From: Planctomycetota bacterium
GTDB lineage: Bacteria; Planctomycetota; B15-G4; SIAN01
Direction of reading: 5' to 3'
Assembly (NCBI GenBank): GCA_009691715.1
Contig: SIAN01000011.1
Coordinates: 37,847 to 101,846 of the forward strand
DNA length: 64,000 nucleotides
Of the stretch, positions 28,803-40,517 are shown in pieces. The translations under genes were made by a program, and so were the position numbers. The first letter of the stretch is position 1. Every line of letters starts with the position of its first letter. The notes under the pieces were generated by a model. It worked only from the letters and a program-made list of their open reading frames with translations, had not been told where the DNA came from and did no database searches.

Positions 28803-30514
28803 GGATAGGTTGCGAGCAGACGTAGCAAGTCGAAATGGAGCTTGATCTTGCGCGGGAACGCCGGCGGTGGCAGCGGCAAAATTGTCACGCGAAGGTCGAC
28901 CTCGAACGTGACGGGGTCGATGTAGTCGGCGGGAGTCGCGATCGGGAGGCTCTTCGCGACATCGAACGTGCCGATCGCGTCCCAATCGAGGACATCCCAC
29001 GCCCCCGTGTTGACGTTCTTCAGTTCGATCGCCTGCGGCATCCCCGAAGCCAGCAGGTGCGTCTCCGCCTCGACCACCAGCGCCGTCGGCGCCGCGCTGT
29101 TGAGCTCGAATCGGGCGCGCACACGGAAGGGACTGAATCGAGGCCGCAGCGCGCCGTCAGCGAACGCGTAGTACCGGTCATCGCTCGCAGCAACGTTGCC
29201 AGGGGTGCCGGAGATGATCGAACCAGTCTCTGCGAGCCACTCGATCGGATCGACCTCATCGACGACCGGCCGAACCCGGACGATCTTGTTGCCGAGGTGA
29301 CTGACCACGTAGAGGTACCCGTCGGCGCCGATCTGCGCATCGGTCACGACGCTCCAACTGCTGCCCCACAAGATCTTGTTCCGCTCGCCCGTGTTGTCGG
29401 CCACCTTGTCGGTGAGGCCACTCGGAAGCTTGAACTCATTGCGGGACGGCTTGAGCGCGCAGTAGTAGAGGTTGCTGTTGTTGTTGTCGCCGAAGATGCA
29501 GTTGTCGACCAGGTCATCGGGGAACAGGGATGAGCCGAGAAAGGAGATCGCCGTGATGCCGACGGGCGTCTTGAAGCTGAATTCCGGGTCGAGGTAGTCG
29601 GAGTTGGCCAGCGCCACCAGATCCGATTCATCCCACGCGGTGTTGTTGTTCTCGGAGTAGGTGGCGTCACGGGAGTCGGGTCCCATGATCCTCAGCCATC
29701 CGCTGTTCATCCCCTTCGGCACGCGACAAACCTCGTCGTACAAGTTCGGGCCGTTCTCGGTGTCCCACAGCGCGCCGTTCACGCGGTCGAACGTCATTCC
29801 GTAGCCGTTGCGGAGCCCGTAACTCCACCAGAGGTGAAGCGACGTATCCGACTCGCCGATAAACGGATTGTCCGACGGGATCGTGCCATCGGTCGCGAGG
29901 CGGAAGATGCCGCCAACCGTGGCACTGCCTGACGCTGCCGTGTTCTGTTCGATCCGGCCCGTGCTGCCGATTCGGCCGCGATTGAGGTCGCCGGTCTGGC
30001 CGTAGAGCATGCCGTCCGGGCCGAAGCGAATGATGCCGCCATCGTGGTTCGGCCCGTTCGACTGCGCCGAGTCCGACGGGAACGCAATCAGCGGCCCGAA
30101 CACGCTGCTGAGCGTCGACCCGTTCCACGTGTAGCGCTCGACGCGGTTGTCGAGCCAACTGCCGCTGGCAGTGGTGTCCGCCGACGTCGAACTGATCGAG
30201 TAATAGACGTAGACGTAGCCGTTGTTCGCGAAGTCGGGATCGGCCGCGATGCCAAGGCCGCCACGCTCGCTGTTGCTGTTCACCGCCAGATCGAGCGCCG
30301 TACCCAGGATCACGCCGTCCTTCACCCACCGAACCTTGCCGTCGTTCTTCTGGATGACGAACATCTCGCCGGGACCGATCCAGGTGAATGATGTCGGCGC
30401 CGACAGTCCTGTCACCCAGTTCGCCAGTTTCAGGCGGCTGTCCGTGAGCGTCTGCGCCGAGGCGATCCCCGGCAGGAACAACAGCGCGAGCAGCGACCGA
30501 CAGCAATGGCGCAT
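28799..30514 (-). CDS. Secreted PQQ-dependent sugar dehydrogenase-like protein
   Basis: This 571-aa protein has the signal peptide MRHCCRSLLALLFLPGIASA and a six-bladed beta-propeller of the glucose/sorbosone dehydrogenase family: WVTGLSAPTSFTWIGPGEMF, ERGGLGIAADPDFANNGYVY, GPNHDGGIIRFGPDGMLYGQ, YGLRNGYGMTFD, NGPNLYDEVCRV. The His after GPN is the place of the usual catalytic His. About 110 C-terminal residues form an extra beta-rich region. It probably oxidises a sugar in the periplasm with PQQ as cofactor, but many relatives are uncharacterised. Its stop overlaps the rpiA start. Confidence 0.87.
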   Translation of the reverse strand: MRHCCRSLLALLFLPGIASAQTLTDSRLKLANWVTGLSAPTSFTWIGPGEMFVIQKNDGKVRWVKDGVILGTALDLAVNSNSERGGLGIAADPDFANNGYVYVYYSISSTSADTTASGSWLDNRVERYTWNGSTLSSVFGPLIAFPSDSAQSNGPNHDGGIIRFGPDGMLYGQTGDLNRGRIGSTGRIEQNTAASGSATVGGIFRLATDGTIPSDNPFIGESDTSLHLWWSYGLRNGYGMTFDRVNGALWDTENGPNLYDEVCRVPKGMNSGWLRIMGPDSRDATYSENNNTAWDESDLVALANSDYLDPEFSFKTPVGITAISFLGSSLFPDDLVDNCIFGDNNNSNLYYCALKPSRNEFKLPSGLTDKVADNTGERNKILWGSSWSVVTDAQIGADGYLYVVSHLGNKIVRVRPVVDEVDPIEWLAETGSIISGTPGNVAASDDRYYAFADGALRPRFSPFRVRARFELNSAAPTALVVEAETHLLASGMPQAIELKNVNTGAWDVLDWDAIGTFDVAKSLPIATPADYIDPVTFEVDLRVTILPLPPPAFPRKIKLHFDLLRLLATYP

Positions 30515-30709
30515 GGGCGAATCTCCGAGTCGCGGTTCTTCGCAGAAGCCTGCGGGGCGCCCTTCCTACCGCGCAAACCCGCTCGATGGAAGTCTCGTGC
30601 CAAGACCGAACGGCGCACCGCCGGGCTGGCCGTCGCCCCGCTCACGCTTCTCCACGACCGTGCCCGACCCAGCGCCGACGCGCTGCCTACCGACGCTCGC
30701 AAAGCGTCG

Positions 30710-33241
<2,532 letters not shown>

Positions 33242-33378
33242 GGGCGTGGCGTCTCCCCTCGACGAACCCTCGACGGCTCGAGCGCGCCCGGAGCCGCGCG
33301 GCACCCCGGTTTGCGAGGCGGGGGATTATCTCAGAGAGCGCGCCGAAATGAGCCGGCCGAGTGGCGACCCGGGAGCCG

Positions 33379-35025
33379 TCAAAGCCAGGCGTAGAACGCC
33401 GTGAAGAGCGCCGCCGCCGCGATGAAAAATGCGGCGAGGCCGCGCAACTCGCGCTGCAGTCGGAGCGCGAATGGCACCCGCGACGGGACGATCACCAGAC
33501 CCGCCCGTTCGCCCGGCTCAAGCGCCAGCGGCGGCAGCGGCTCGCGCGCTTCCGGCAACTGCCGCCGCAGAAGGACGACCGCGCCGGCGACTGCCGCGAT
33601 CGCGACCAGAAGTGTCCCCGAACGCCCCCACTGCAGCACCCGCCACGCAACGAGCGCGACACCGAACAGGCTCGCCAACAAGCCGAAGACGCGTCCGCCT
33701 TCGCTGCCCTCGACGCGGCCGCGGAATCGCTCCACGAACGGCAGCGCCGGCAGTCCCTTTCCACCGCCGAGCAGCGCCAGAGTCGAAGAGAACAGGCCGA
33801 CCGCTCCGGCCGCTACCCCGAACGCCGCGCCTCGATCGTGGGCGAGCATTGTCGCCACCACGATCGACAACGGCAGCGCGACGGCGAACCAGCACGCCTT
33901 GCGCGCGCCGCGCTCGAGCGATCGTGACCGCGACGCGCCGTGCCAGCGCAGCAAGAAACCTCCCGCCGGCGAGTCGCTGTACCGCAGCAGCAGACCGGTC
34001 AGCGCGAGGACCAGCGCGGGCAGCTGAGCGAAGAGCAGCGCGAACAGCCCGCCATCCTCCGCGCCGCGTCCCATCGACAGGAAGAGCAGCGGATAGGCGA
34101 GCAACGGCAGCGCCTGCAGCCGGAAGCTCCGCTCGCGTCGCAAGAGCAGCAGCGCGAGCCGGAAGGTCGGTCGCTCGCGCAGCGGAACGAACCACCGTTC
34201 GAACGCGCGCCGCCACGGCGGCGGACTGCGCCGACGCGCCAAGACCGGCGCAGCGGCCAGCGATTCGAGCAGCGAAAGGTAGCCGCGCGTCGTCAACCAC
34301 AGCGCCAGCGCCACCGCCAGCAACGCCGCCAGCGCGCCGATCGCCATCGCCGGGCGGGCCGGCGCACCGCCTAACCCGAGCGCGAGCTCGGAGAACCACG
34401 CGCTCGGCAGCCACGCAGCCCCGCTCCCGCGCGCCAACCCGCCCGCGGCCGCCGGAGGCAGCGCCAGCCAGCCGCCGGTCGCCGTGATCAGCAGCAGCGC
34501 CCGCAGCCACGCCAGCACGTCCCGCACACGCGCGCCAAATCCGGCCCGCCGAAGCAGCAGGAGCAGCACGACCGCCAAGCCGGCAAGGAACGCCGCAAAA
34601 AGCAGAAAGCTCGCCGTCCACGCGATTGCCTGCCGGACCGCGCCGCGACTCATCGCCGCGCATGCGCACGGCAGCACCAGCGCGAGCCCCTTCGCAGCGA
34701 CCGGCAACGCAAGCGCCGCCATCCGCGCGCGCGCGTAGCGACCGGGCGCGATCGGCAGCGTGCGCAACAGGACGACGTCGCGCGGGTCGAGCCAGGCGCT
34801 CGCAACGTCGCCCAGCGCATCGACCAACGCGAACACGCCGAGCAGCGCAAAACAGAGCCCGACCGCGGACTCCGCCGACTCACCCGACGCAATTCCCGCC
34901 ACCGCGCCGCCGACCAGCGATGAGAAGAGGATCCCCGACAGCAGCGTCGCACTCCCGTAGCCCGCCGCCTCGACCACGTCGAGGCGCAGGCAGTGGAGCA
35001 AGAGCGCCCTGAAACTGCGTCGCAC
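33379..35025 (-). CDS. ABC-2-type exporter permease, large
   Basis: This 548-aa integral membrane protein has about 12 hydrophobic segments, for example AGYGSATLLSGILFSSLVGG, FLLFAAFLAGLAVVLLLLL, AIGALAALLAVALALWL and a final helix, LAAFFIAAAALFTAFYAWL. A cytoplasmic Arg-rich loop (ARRRSPPPWRRAFERWF) divides it. Together with the ATPase gene two positions upstream it probably forms an ABC exporter for an unknown substrate. The GTG start follows the parvulin-like gene by 17 bases. Confidence 0.78.
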   Translation of the reverse strand: MRRSFRALLLHCLRLDVVEAAGYGSATLLSGILFSSLVGGAVAGIASGESAESAVGLCFALLGVFALVDALGDVASAWLDPRDVVLLRTLPIAPGRYARARMAALALPVAAKGLALVLPCACAAMSRGAVRQAIAWTASFLLFAAFLAGLAVVLLLLLRRAGFGARVRDVLAWLRALLLITATGGWLALPPAAAGGLARGSGAAWLPSAWFSELALGLGGAPARPAMAIGALAALLAVALALWLTTRGYLSLLESLAAAPVLARRRSPPPWRRAFERWFVPLRERPTFRLALLLLRRERSFRLQALPLLAYPLLFLSMGRGAEDGGLFALLFAQLPALVLALTGLLLRYSDSPAGGFLLRWHGASRSRSLERGARKACWFAVALPLSIVVATMLAHDRGAAFGVAAGAVGLFSSTLALLGGGKGLPALPFVERFRGRVEGSEGGRVFGLLASLFGVALVAWRVLQWGRSGTLLVAIAAVAGAVVLLRRQLPEAREPLPPLALEPGERAGLVIVPSRVPFALRLQRELRGLAAFFIAAAALFTAFYAWL

Positions 35026-35042
35026 CGGCGGCGCCGAATGGG

Positions 35043-36254
35043 TCAGGGCGACTGCCCGCCCGTTTTCTGATCCTTGTCGTCGTCGATGTGGCGCTTGCGC
35101 AGCGGAGCATCCGCCTGGCCAAGCGGCGCGGCGTCATCGGGACCGAAGGTGGTCGGCGACGGCCACTGGCGGCACGGCGGAATGATCCGCTTCAGCCGCT
35201 CCTGCTCGGTCCGCACCCGTGCCGCCATCTTGATCGCACCGATCTGCTGAGACTTCAGGTTCGGGCCGTTCGGGTAGCGGATGACGACGCCGTTGGCGCG
35301 ATACCGGTCGTTCCAGGGCATGTTCGCCGAGCGCGTGATCCCCTCGACCTGGAGGATGTAGGCCGCTTGCTTGTTGTAGAACGGCCCGGCGATGTCGCCG
35401 ACCTCCTCGAGCTCGAACAACACCTTCGAGAACGGATAAAGGTAGAGCATCCCGCTGCGCTCGTCGTCGAGGCACAGCCCATCGATGCTGCGCGTCGTCT
35501 CGTCTTCGCTGTGGACGCGCACCACGTCCTTGAACGCGACTCCGGCCTTCAGCTTCGCGACGGCCGCCATCGCGCGCTGCTCGGTGGAAGCGAGATCGTC
35601 GCGGTAGTGGAGCATCATCGCCTTGTGCTCGATGAACTCGGACAACAGGACCGTCATGAACATCGAGTCATCGCCGGGCGGTGTCAGCCGCTTCAAATAG
35701 GCGAAGTACTCGTCCCACTCGGCGCTCGTGACCTCGAGGACCGAAACCTGCGTTTCGACCCGCGCGACTCGCATCTGGCCAGGATGTTCGGGATCGGGCT
35801 CCTCGATCGTCCGCGGGCGCGGTTCGAGCCGATCGAGCCACACCTCAAACGCGACGTCCTCCTTGACCGGATCGAACTGCGTCCGCGCGCCTTCGGGTGT
35901 CGCGGCGACGTCGAGGAAACGCATCAGTCCCGGACTCGCGCCAAGCGCCGGCAGATCGACCCAGCGCTGACCCGGTGTCACGGGCGGCGCCTTCTTCTTC
36001 CGCGTCTTGCGGCGCTTCGGCTTTTCGTCGTCGCCCTGCGCCTCCGGTGCGTCGCCACCCTTCACATCGTCCTGAGGCTTCTCCTGCGGCGCCGCAGGAG
36101 GCACCACGGGCGCAGGCGGAGGCACCACGGGCGCAGGCGTCTCCTGGGCGCGAATCGACGGCCACAGAGTTCCGGCGACGAGTGCTGCCATGAGCGAGAG
36201 ACGGCGGGTCAGGATCGATTGAGGCACAGGCACTCTCCGCAATGCCGCCGACAT
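35043..36254 (-). CDS. Secreted parvulin-like (PpiC-type) peptidyl-prolyl isomerase candidate
   Basis: This 403-aa protein has the signal peptide LSLMAALVAGTLWPSIRAQE, a Pro/Ala-rich linker and a Lys/Arg cluster (KPKRRKTRKKKAP). A helical region follows, then a parvulin-like domain near residues 235-310: AAVAKLKAGVAFKDVVRVHS, a short IDG turn and ELEEVGDIAGPFYNKQAAYI. The pattern of a KL..G..F.dv...hSeD start and a GdiaGP..n...yIl end resembles PpiC domains, but the middle is diverged, so isomerase activity is uncertain. It lies between an ABC ATPase and its permease, which suggests a role in handling that exporter's substrate. Confidence 0.7.
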   Translation of the reverse strand: MSAALRRVPVPQSILTRRLSLMAALVAGTLWPSIRAQETPAPVVPPPAPVVPPAAPQEKPQDDVKGGDAPEAQGDDEKPKRRKTRKKKAPPVTPGQRWVDLPALGASPGLMRFLDVAATPEGARTQFDPVKEDVAFEVWLDRLEPRPRTIEEPDPEHPGQMRVARVETQVSVLEVTSAEWDEYFAYLKRLTPPGDDSMFMTVLLSEFIEHKAMMLHYRDDLASTEQRAMAAVAKLKAGVAFKDVVRVHSEDETTRSIDGLCLDDERSGMLYLYPFSKVLFELEEVGDIAGPFYNKQAAYILQVEGITRSANMPWNDRYRANGVVIRYPNGPNLKSQQIGAIKMAARVRTEQERLKRIIPPCRQWPSPTTFGPDDAAPLGQADAPLRKRHIDDDKDQKTGGQSP

Positions 36255-36263
36255 GGCGGCGGC

Positions 36264-37049
36264 TCAAGGACTGAGACGGGCGCTCGCCAGGAATCGTTCC
36301 GCCTGCGCCTCGACGTCGGCGTCGGAAGTCAGTCGCCTGAAGAGTTGCTCCAGCGACTTCTCCGGCTGCCCCTGCAGCAGAGCAGCCGGTGCGCCGTCGG
36401 CAACGATTTCCCCTTCGTGCAGGATCAGCACCCGCGACGCCAGGCTCTCCGCGACGTCGAGCAAATGCGAGCTGTAGAGCACCGCGACGCCGCGGCGCGA
36501 AAGCTGGCGCAGGATCTCCTTCACCTGCAGCACCGTCGGCGCGTCGAGCCCGAACAGCGGCTCGTCGAGCAGCACCAGCTCCGGCTCCTTCAGGAACGCC
36601 GACGCGATCGCGGTGCGCTGCCGATTGCCGCGCGAACAGGCGGCGAGCGGCGTGTCCGCGAGCTCGTCGAGCCCGAGCGAGGCGAGCAGTTCCGGAATGC
36701 GTCGCGCCGCCGTGGCATCGTCGATCTCGAGCAGCCCGGCGATCAGCTCGAGCTGCTCATGCGGCGTGAGCGCGTCGTAGAGAGGCGCCGCGTCGGGCAC
36801 GAACGCGAGCCGGCGCCGGATCGCATCGGCCTCCGTTGCCGGATCAAGCCCGAGCACCCGCACCGTGCCACCGTCTCGCGGCAACTGGCCGGTGAGGATG
36901 CGGATCGTGGTCGACTTGCCGGCGCCGTTCTGGCCGAGGAACGCCACCACTTCGCCCGGGCCGATGGTGAACGAGACGCCGTTCAGGACGCGCTTGGCGC
37001 CGAACGACTTGGTGAGCCCCGTGACTTCGATCGCTGCGCTACCGACCAC
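36264..37049 (-). CDS. ABC transporter ATP-binding protein
   Basis: This 261-aa ATPase has Walker A GQNGAGKST and Walker B LVLLDEP, a Q-loop-like region at LAFVPDAAPLYDALT, and switch His in SSHLLD. The signature motif is degenerate: CSRGNRQR in place of LSGGQ, as in some ABC-2 family exporters. GTG at 37049 has GGAG seven bases upstream and places IEVTGLTKSFG at the usual distance; an alternative GTG is at 37076. It probably pairs with the permease at 33379-35025. Confidence 0.9.
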   Translation of the reverse strand: MVGSAAIEVTGLTKSFGAKRVLNGVSFTIGPGEVVAFLGQNGAGKSTTIRILTGQLPRDGGTVRVLGLDPATEADAIRRRLAFVPDAAPLYDALTPHEQLELIAGLLEIDDATAARRIPELLASLGLDELADTPLAACSRGNRQRTAIASAFLKEPELVLLDEPLFGLDAPTVLQVKEILRQLSRRGVAVLYSSHLLDVAESLASRVLILHEGEIVADGAPAALLQGQPEKSLEQLFRRLTSDADVEAQAERFLASARLSP

Positions 37050-37094
37050 CGCGATGCTCCGGATCGCGCGCTGCACTTCCGGAGCGCTGCGCGG

Positions 37095-39719
37095 TCAGGC
37101 CATGGTATCGAGCAGCGCGGTGCGCGGCGCCGCGCGTGCAGCCCGCCGGCCCGGCGCCACGCCCGCCAGCCAGCCCGTGAACGTGGCGGCGGCGATCGTC
37201 AGGAGCGCCATCGGCCACGCCGGCGCCAGTCTCACCGCGAAGCCCATCTCCTCGAGCGAGATCATTTCGAGCGCGATCGACGCCGCCGCGAGCCCGAAGC
37301 CGACGCCGAGCACGCCGCCGGCGAAACCGAGCAGCGTGCCCTCGGTCCGCAGCATTCGCCCGATCAACGCGATCGGCGCACCGAGCGCGCGCAGCAACGC
37401 GATCTCGCGCCGCCGCAGCAGCACTGACACCAGCAGCGCGTGCATCGTCCCGAGGAAAGCGACCGCGACCGCAAGCCCCTCCTGCGCGAGCAGCAGCGAC
37501 CAGTAGCGCTCGACGATGCCCATGACGTTTTTCTGCACGCTCGCCGCATCGGCGATCAGCGCGGTCGGATGACCGGCCATCACTCGGCGCACGTCGGCCT
37601 GCACCGCCTCGAACGGCCGGCTGCCATCGAGCGTCAACCCGAACTCCTGCACCGCGTCGTCATGGAAGGCGCGGCGATAGAGATCGTCGTCCACCCAGAT
37701 CGAACCGAGCGGCCACATGTAGTCCTCGACCACCGCCAGCACGCGCAACGGCAGCGGTCCGTCGGGGCTGGCGACGGTCACGGTCGAGCCGCGCGGCCGG
37801 TCGAAACGCCGGGCGAAACCCTCGCTGACGAAGCAGCCTTCTCCGCGCGCCAATGCGCGCTCATCGTCGCGACTTCCGTCAACGAACTCGGGCGTGCCAG
37901 CCTCGGGCGGGCCGCCCGCATCGAACGCGAAGAACAGCACCCGCTCCCCGTCGAAGCTGATGCGGGAGAAGCGCAGCCCGTGGCTGTGGAGCACACCCGG
38001 CAGCGCCGCGAGCTCGCCGTTCAGCCGGTGCTCGAAGTCGGTACCGATCAGGCCGGAACCGATGAAGTCGCCCCCCATCACCAGCAGGTCTTCGCCGACG
38101 TTGGCGGCGAACCAGCGGTCGAGCATCCGGCTGTAGCTCTTCACCATCACGTCAGTCGAGAAGACCAGGCCGAAGCCGAGCGCGATGGCGACGACCGTGC
38201 GCGCCGTCTGTCCGGCGGCGCGTTCGCAATGGTCGCGCGCGAGCCGTGCGGCGACGCCTCCGGTGCGCAAGAGCAGCGGCCCCGCGCTGCGCAGCAACAC
38301 TGCCAGCAACGGTTGCGCGCCAAGCGCAAGCGACACGACCAACAACCCCGCCACCAGGTAGCCGGCGTGCGGCAAGCCGAACCCGCCGAACGCAAAGAGT
38401 GCGGCGGCGAGCCCGATCGCGACGAGCGCCGCGATCGCCGCCGGCCGCGACGTGCGCGACCGCAGCCGATCTTCGCCGCGCGCTGCGACCAGCCCCGCCA
38501 ACGGCGGCTGACGCGCGACCGCGAGAGCCGGCGGCACGACGGCGACCAGCGCTGCTCCGATCCCTGCCGCCACTCCCAGCAGCGACTCCTGCATCGACGG
38601 CGTGCGCAGCACGATCTCGATCCGATCGAAGGTCTGGCCGACCGTCTGCCAGAAGAGGTCCCCCATCACGCCGGCCAGCATCCGACCGAGCGGCAGCCCG
38701 AGCAGCGCGCCGATCGCGCCGATCGCGGCCGCTTCGAGCAGCAGGAACAGGCGCAAGCGCGCCGCGGTGAGGCCGAGGCACCGGACGATCGCCAGCTCCC
38801 GGCGCCGTTCAGCGAGCGCCATCGAGAGCGTGCTGTGCACCAGGAACGCCGCGATCACCAGCGACAACAGCGCGACGAAGCGCAGCGCAAGGCGAAGGCT
38901 GCCGAGCGTCGCGTCGTACTCGCCCGCGATCGACGCCGGATCGACGAGTTCGGCACGGCCGGCGAGAGCCGCTCGCAGTCGCTCCGCTCCGATCGCGCGC
39001 GGCAGTTCCGCGTGGGTCCACACCAGGCACGAGTCGGCGCGGCTGTTGCGCCCGATCAGCGCCAGCGCATCCGCGAGGCGCAGCCCGATCGTGGTCGAGG
39101 CCATGCCGGCGGTCGCGGCGGTCGCCGTTGGCACCGCCGCCTCGTCGACGAGGGCAACGACGCTGGCCGGGCGCCAGCCGTCGTGCGCCGCGATCTGCAG
39201 TCGCGAGCCGACCTCGACCGGCGAGCCGTCGGCGAAACACCAACCATCGGCGATCTGCCTCGGCAGCGCGATCGGAATGCCGCCCAGCAGCAGCGTCGCG
39301 ATCGGGCTCGCCAGCGCCTTCACGGCCGCTCTCGGGAACGGCAGCAACTCGTCGGGCATCGACTCGAGATCGACGCCGATCAGCAGCAGATGGAGCGTGC
39401 TCCCTTCGCTGCCGTCCAGCGACAGGTCGATCGGACGCAAGACGAACGGCGTCGCGGCGCGCACGCCATCGACGGCGCGCAATTCCGCTGCGAGCGTCGG
39501 CGACACTCCCGCTCGTCCGGCTTGCACGATCCAGTCGGCGCCGCCCGCGCGCGATCGCGCCGTCTGCTCAAAGGACTCGAGCACGCCGCGATTGAGCGCG
39601 GCCATGGCCAGGAATGCGCCGGCGCCAAGCGCCACCGAGCCAAGCGCGAGCGTCGTCCGCAGTGCGTGGCGGCGGAAGTGGCGCAGCGACAGAAGGCGCA
39701 GCAGGGCGAAGAAGCGCAT
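37095..39719 (-). CDS. Large FtsX-family ABC permease (MacB_PCD type, two FtsX cores)
   Basis: This 874-aa permease begins with a helix (LALGSVALGAGAFLAMAALN) and a periplasmic domain. FtsX cores lie around residues 270-370 (VALLSLVIAAFLVHSTLSMA) and at the C-terminus (VAVAFLGTMHALLVSVLLR and ALLTIAAATFTGWLAGVA). Extra helices between them make the 8-10-helix form of large exporters of the YbbP/AttFGH kind, and a second periplasmic domain carries VDDDLYRRAFHD. Its ATG shares one base with the stop of the upstream ATPase gene, so the pair forms one transporter. The cargo is unknown. Confidence 0.88.
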   Translation of the reverse strand: MRFFALLRLLSLRHFRRHALRTTLALGSVALGAGAFLAMAALNRGVLESFEQTARSRAGGADWIVQAGRAGVSPTLAAELRAVDGVRAATPFVLRPIDLSLDGSEGSTLHLLLIGVDLESMPDELLPFPRAAVKALASPIATLLLGGIPIALPRQIADGWCFADGSPVEVGSRLQIAAHDGWRPASVVALVDEAAVPTATAATAGMASTTIGLRLADALALIGRNSRADSCLVWTHAELPRAIGAERLRAALAGRAELVDPASIAGEYDATLGSLRLALRFVALLSLVIAAFLVHSTLSMALAERRRELAIVRCLGLTAARLRLFLLLEAAAIGAIGALLGLPLGRMLAGVMGDLFWQTVGQTFDRIEIVLRTPSMQESLLGVAAGIGAALVAVVPPALAVARQPPLAGLVAARGEDRLRSRTSRPAAIAALVAIGLAAALFAFGGFGLPHAGYLVAGLLVVSLALGAQPLLAVLLRSAGPLLLRTGGVAARLARDHCERAAGQTARTVVAIALGFGLVFSTDVMVKSYSRMLDRWFAANVGEDLLVMGGDFIGSGLIGTDFEHRLNGELAALPGVLHSHGLRFSRISFDGERVLFFAFDAGGPPEAGTPEFVDGSRDDERALARGEGCFVSEGFARRFDRPRGSTVTVASPDGPLPLRVLAVVEDYMWPLGSIWVDDDLYRRAFHDDAVQEFGLTLDGSRPFEAVQADVRRVMAGHPTALIADAASVQKNVMGIVERYWSLLLAQEGLAVAVAFLGTMHALLVSVLLRRREIALLRALGAPIALIGRMLRTEGTLLGFAGGVLGVGFGLAAASIALEMISLEEMGFAVRLAPAWPMALLTIAAATFTGWLAGVAPGRRAARAAPRTALLDTMA

Positions 39720-40444
39720 CAGCCGAGCGCGCCGTCTCGCAACTCGAGCGACCGATCGGCGAATGCGCGTGCCGCCGGATCGTGGGAGACGACGACGACC
39801 GTGCGCTGCTCGCCGTGCGCCAGATCACGCAGGAGCGCGAAGATCTCGCGCCCCTTCACCGAGTCGAGCGCACCGGTCGGTTCGTCGCAGAGCAGCACCG
39901 GCGGATCGGCGACCAGCGCGCGCGCGATGGCGACGCGCTGCCGCTCGCCACCGGAAAGCTGGTCCGGCAGGTGGCTCGCACGCGCCGCGAGGCCGACTTG
40001 CGCGAGACGCCGCGCCGCCGCGACGCCGGCATCACGCTCGCGCACCCCGTCGAGCAGCAACGGCAGTTGCACGTTCTCCTGCGCCGTGAGCGTCGCCAGC
40101 AGATGGAATTCCTGGAAGACGAACCCGAGCGTGCGCCGCCGCAGCGCCGCCAACCGCTCGTCATCGAGCGCCGCCAGATCGATCGCCGGTTGCGTCAGGT
40201 CGGGTCGAAAGTGGACGACCCCCTCGCTCGGCCGTTCGAGTCCGCCGAGCAGGTGCAGCAGCGTGCTCTTCCCCGACCCCGACGCCCCCATCACCAGCAA
40301 CACTTCCCCGCGCGCCACGTCGAGATCCACCCGATCAAGCGCGACCACCGCCTCACCCCCGCGCTCGAACCGCCGCGTCACGCCCCGCAGACTGAACAAG
40401 GGCACCGCGGTCGCAGTCGCACTCGCCGTCTTGGTCGATTCCAT
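39719..40444 (-). CDS. LolD/MacB-type ABC ATPase
   Basis: This 241-aa ATPase has Walker A MGASGSGKST, signature LSGGERQRVAIARAL, Walker B VLLCDEPTGALD and switch SHDP. The Q-loop reads LGFVFQEFHLLATLTAQENV. This is the typical LolD/MacB/FtsE pattern that pairs with FtsX permeases. The ATG at 40444 was chosen over an upstream ATG because family similarity begins there. The stop and the permease start overlap as TGATG. Confidence 0.93.
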   Translation of the reverse strand: MESTKTASATATAVPLFSLRGVTRRFERGGEAVVALDRVDLDVARGEVLLVMGASGSGKSTLLHLLGGLERPSEGVVHFRPDLTQPAIDLAALDDERLAALRRRTLGFVFQEFHLLATLTAQENVQLPLLLDGVRERDAGVAAARRLAQVGLAARASHLPDQLSGGERQRVAIARALVADPPVLLCDEPTGALDSVKGREIFALLRDLAHGEQRTVVVVSHDPAARAFADRSLELRDGALG

Positions 40445-40517
40445 CCCGCGAAACGCTACCGCACCGCCGCGCCACCGCCGCAAGCCTCCGTGAAGCGCCG
40501 CGCCGGCGCCGCAAGCT

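Noticed and set aside
35815..35835. GGTTCGAGCC resembling a tRNA T-loop
   Set aside because: It lies inside the parvulin-like gene and no acceptor, D or anticodon arms can be drawn around it.
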